A DNA stretch of 13,990 nucleotides from Anaerolineae bacterium (lineage in GTDB: Bacteria > Chloroflexota > Anaerolineae > B4-G1 > SLSP01), in the NCBI GenBank assembly GCA_016934645.1, contig JAFGSL010000640.1:1-13990 (forward strand), given 5' to 3'. This document shows positions 13,965-13,990 of the stretch, one piece after another (the first letter of the stretch is position 1; each line of letters begins with the position of its first letter). The notes under the pieces are model-generated. The model saw only the letters and a program-made list of their open reading frames with translations. It ran no database searches and was not told the DNA's origin. The position numbers were made by a program, and so were the translations under genes.

Positions 13965-13990
13965 GGATATAGTCGGGTAGTCTTTAGTCA

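Overview
The window looks like chromosomal DNA from a Chloroflexota (Anaerolineae- or Caldilineae-like) bacterium, perhaps from an environmental assembly. This is inferred from protein style, not from a marker gene. The signs are large GT-C membrane glycosyltransferases with extracytoplasmic beta-sandwich tails, a YfhO protein, surface proteins that string together DUF11, FN3 and concanavalin-like modules around a 'YLPxVxR' linker, and small lipoproteins with the same concanavalin-like module. No rRNA, tRNA, CRISPR array, transposase or phage gene is visible.

Left part, plus strand (1-4171): the 3' part of a GT39-like glycosyltransferase gene enters from the left edge. It is punctuated by copies of a GATC-rich palindromic repeat that are translated in frame. 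A 173-bp gap follows with two perfect short palindromes and a good promoter candidate that would give a nearly leaderless mRNA. Next comes a complete YfhO-family membrane protein gene. It ends tail-to-tail, 35 bp away, with the minus-strand block.

Right part, minus strand (13949 down to 4207): read in the direction of transcription, a tightly overlapped operon encodes two paralogous lipoproteins, a small two-TM protein of unknown function and MtaB, a tRNA methylthiotransferase. All junctions are 1-4 nt stop/start overlaps. A 138-bp gap with a candidate promoter and two leader hairpins precedes a second block. That block holds a secreted multi-domain surface protein, a 14-bp perfect inverted repeat, a membrane-anchored paralogous surface protein, a broken flippase-like gene (large internal deletion plus a frameshift at a C-run) and a complete GT-C membrane protein with two tail modules.

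How it fits together: apart from mtaB, nearly everything faces the cell envelope. A GT-C/YfhO/flippase set suggests transfer of lipid-linked sugars on the outer face of the membrane. Four neighbouring exported proteins share one concanavalin-like module that could bind glycans or other surface ligands. The functional link between these two sets is inference from proximity. The most unusual features are the in-frame palindromic repeats in the glycosyltransferase gene, the shrunken and frameshifted flippase gene, and the four-fold recurrence of one extracytoplasmic module in a single locus.
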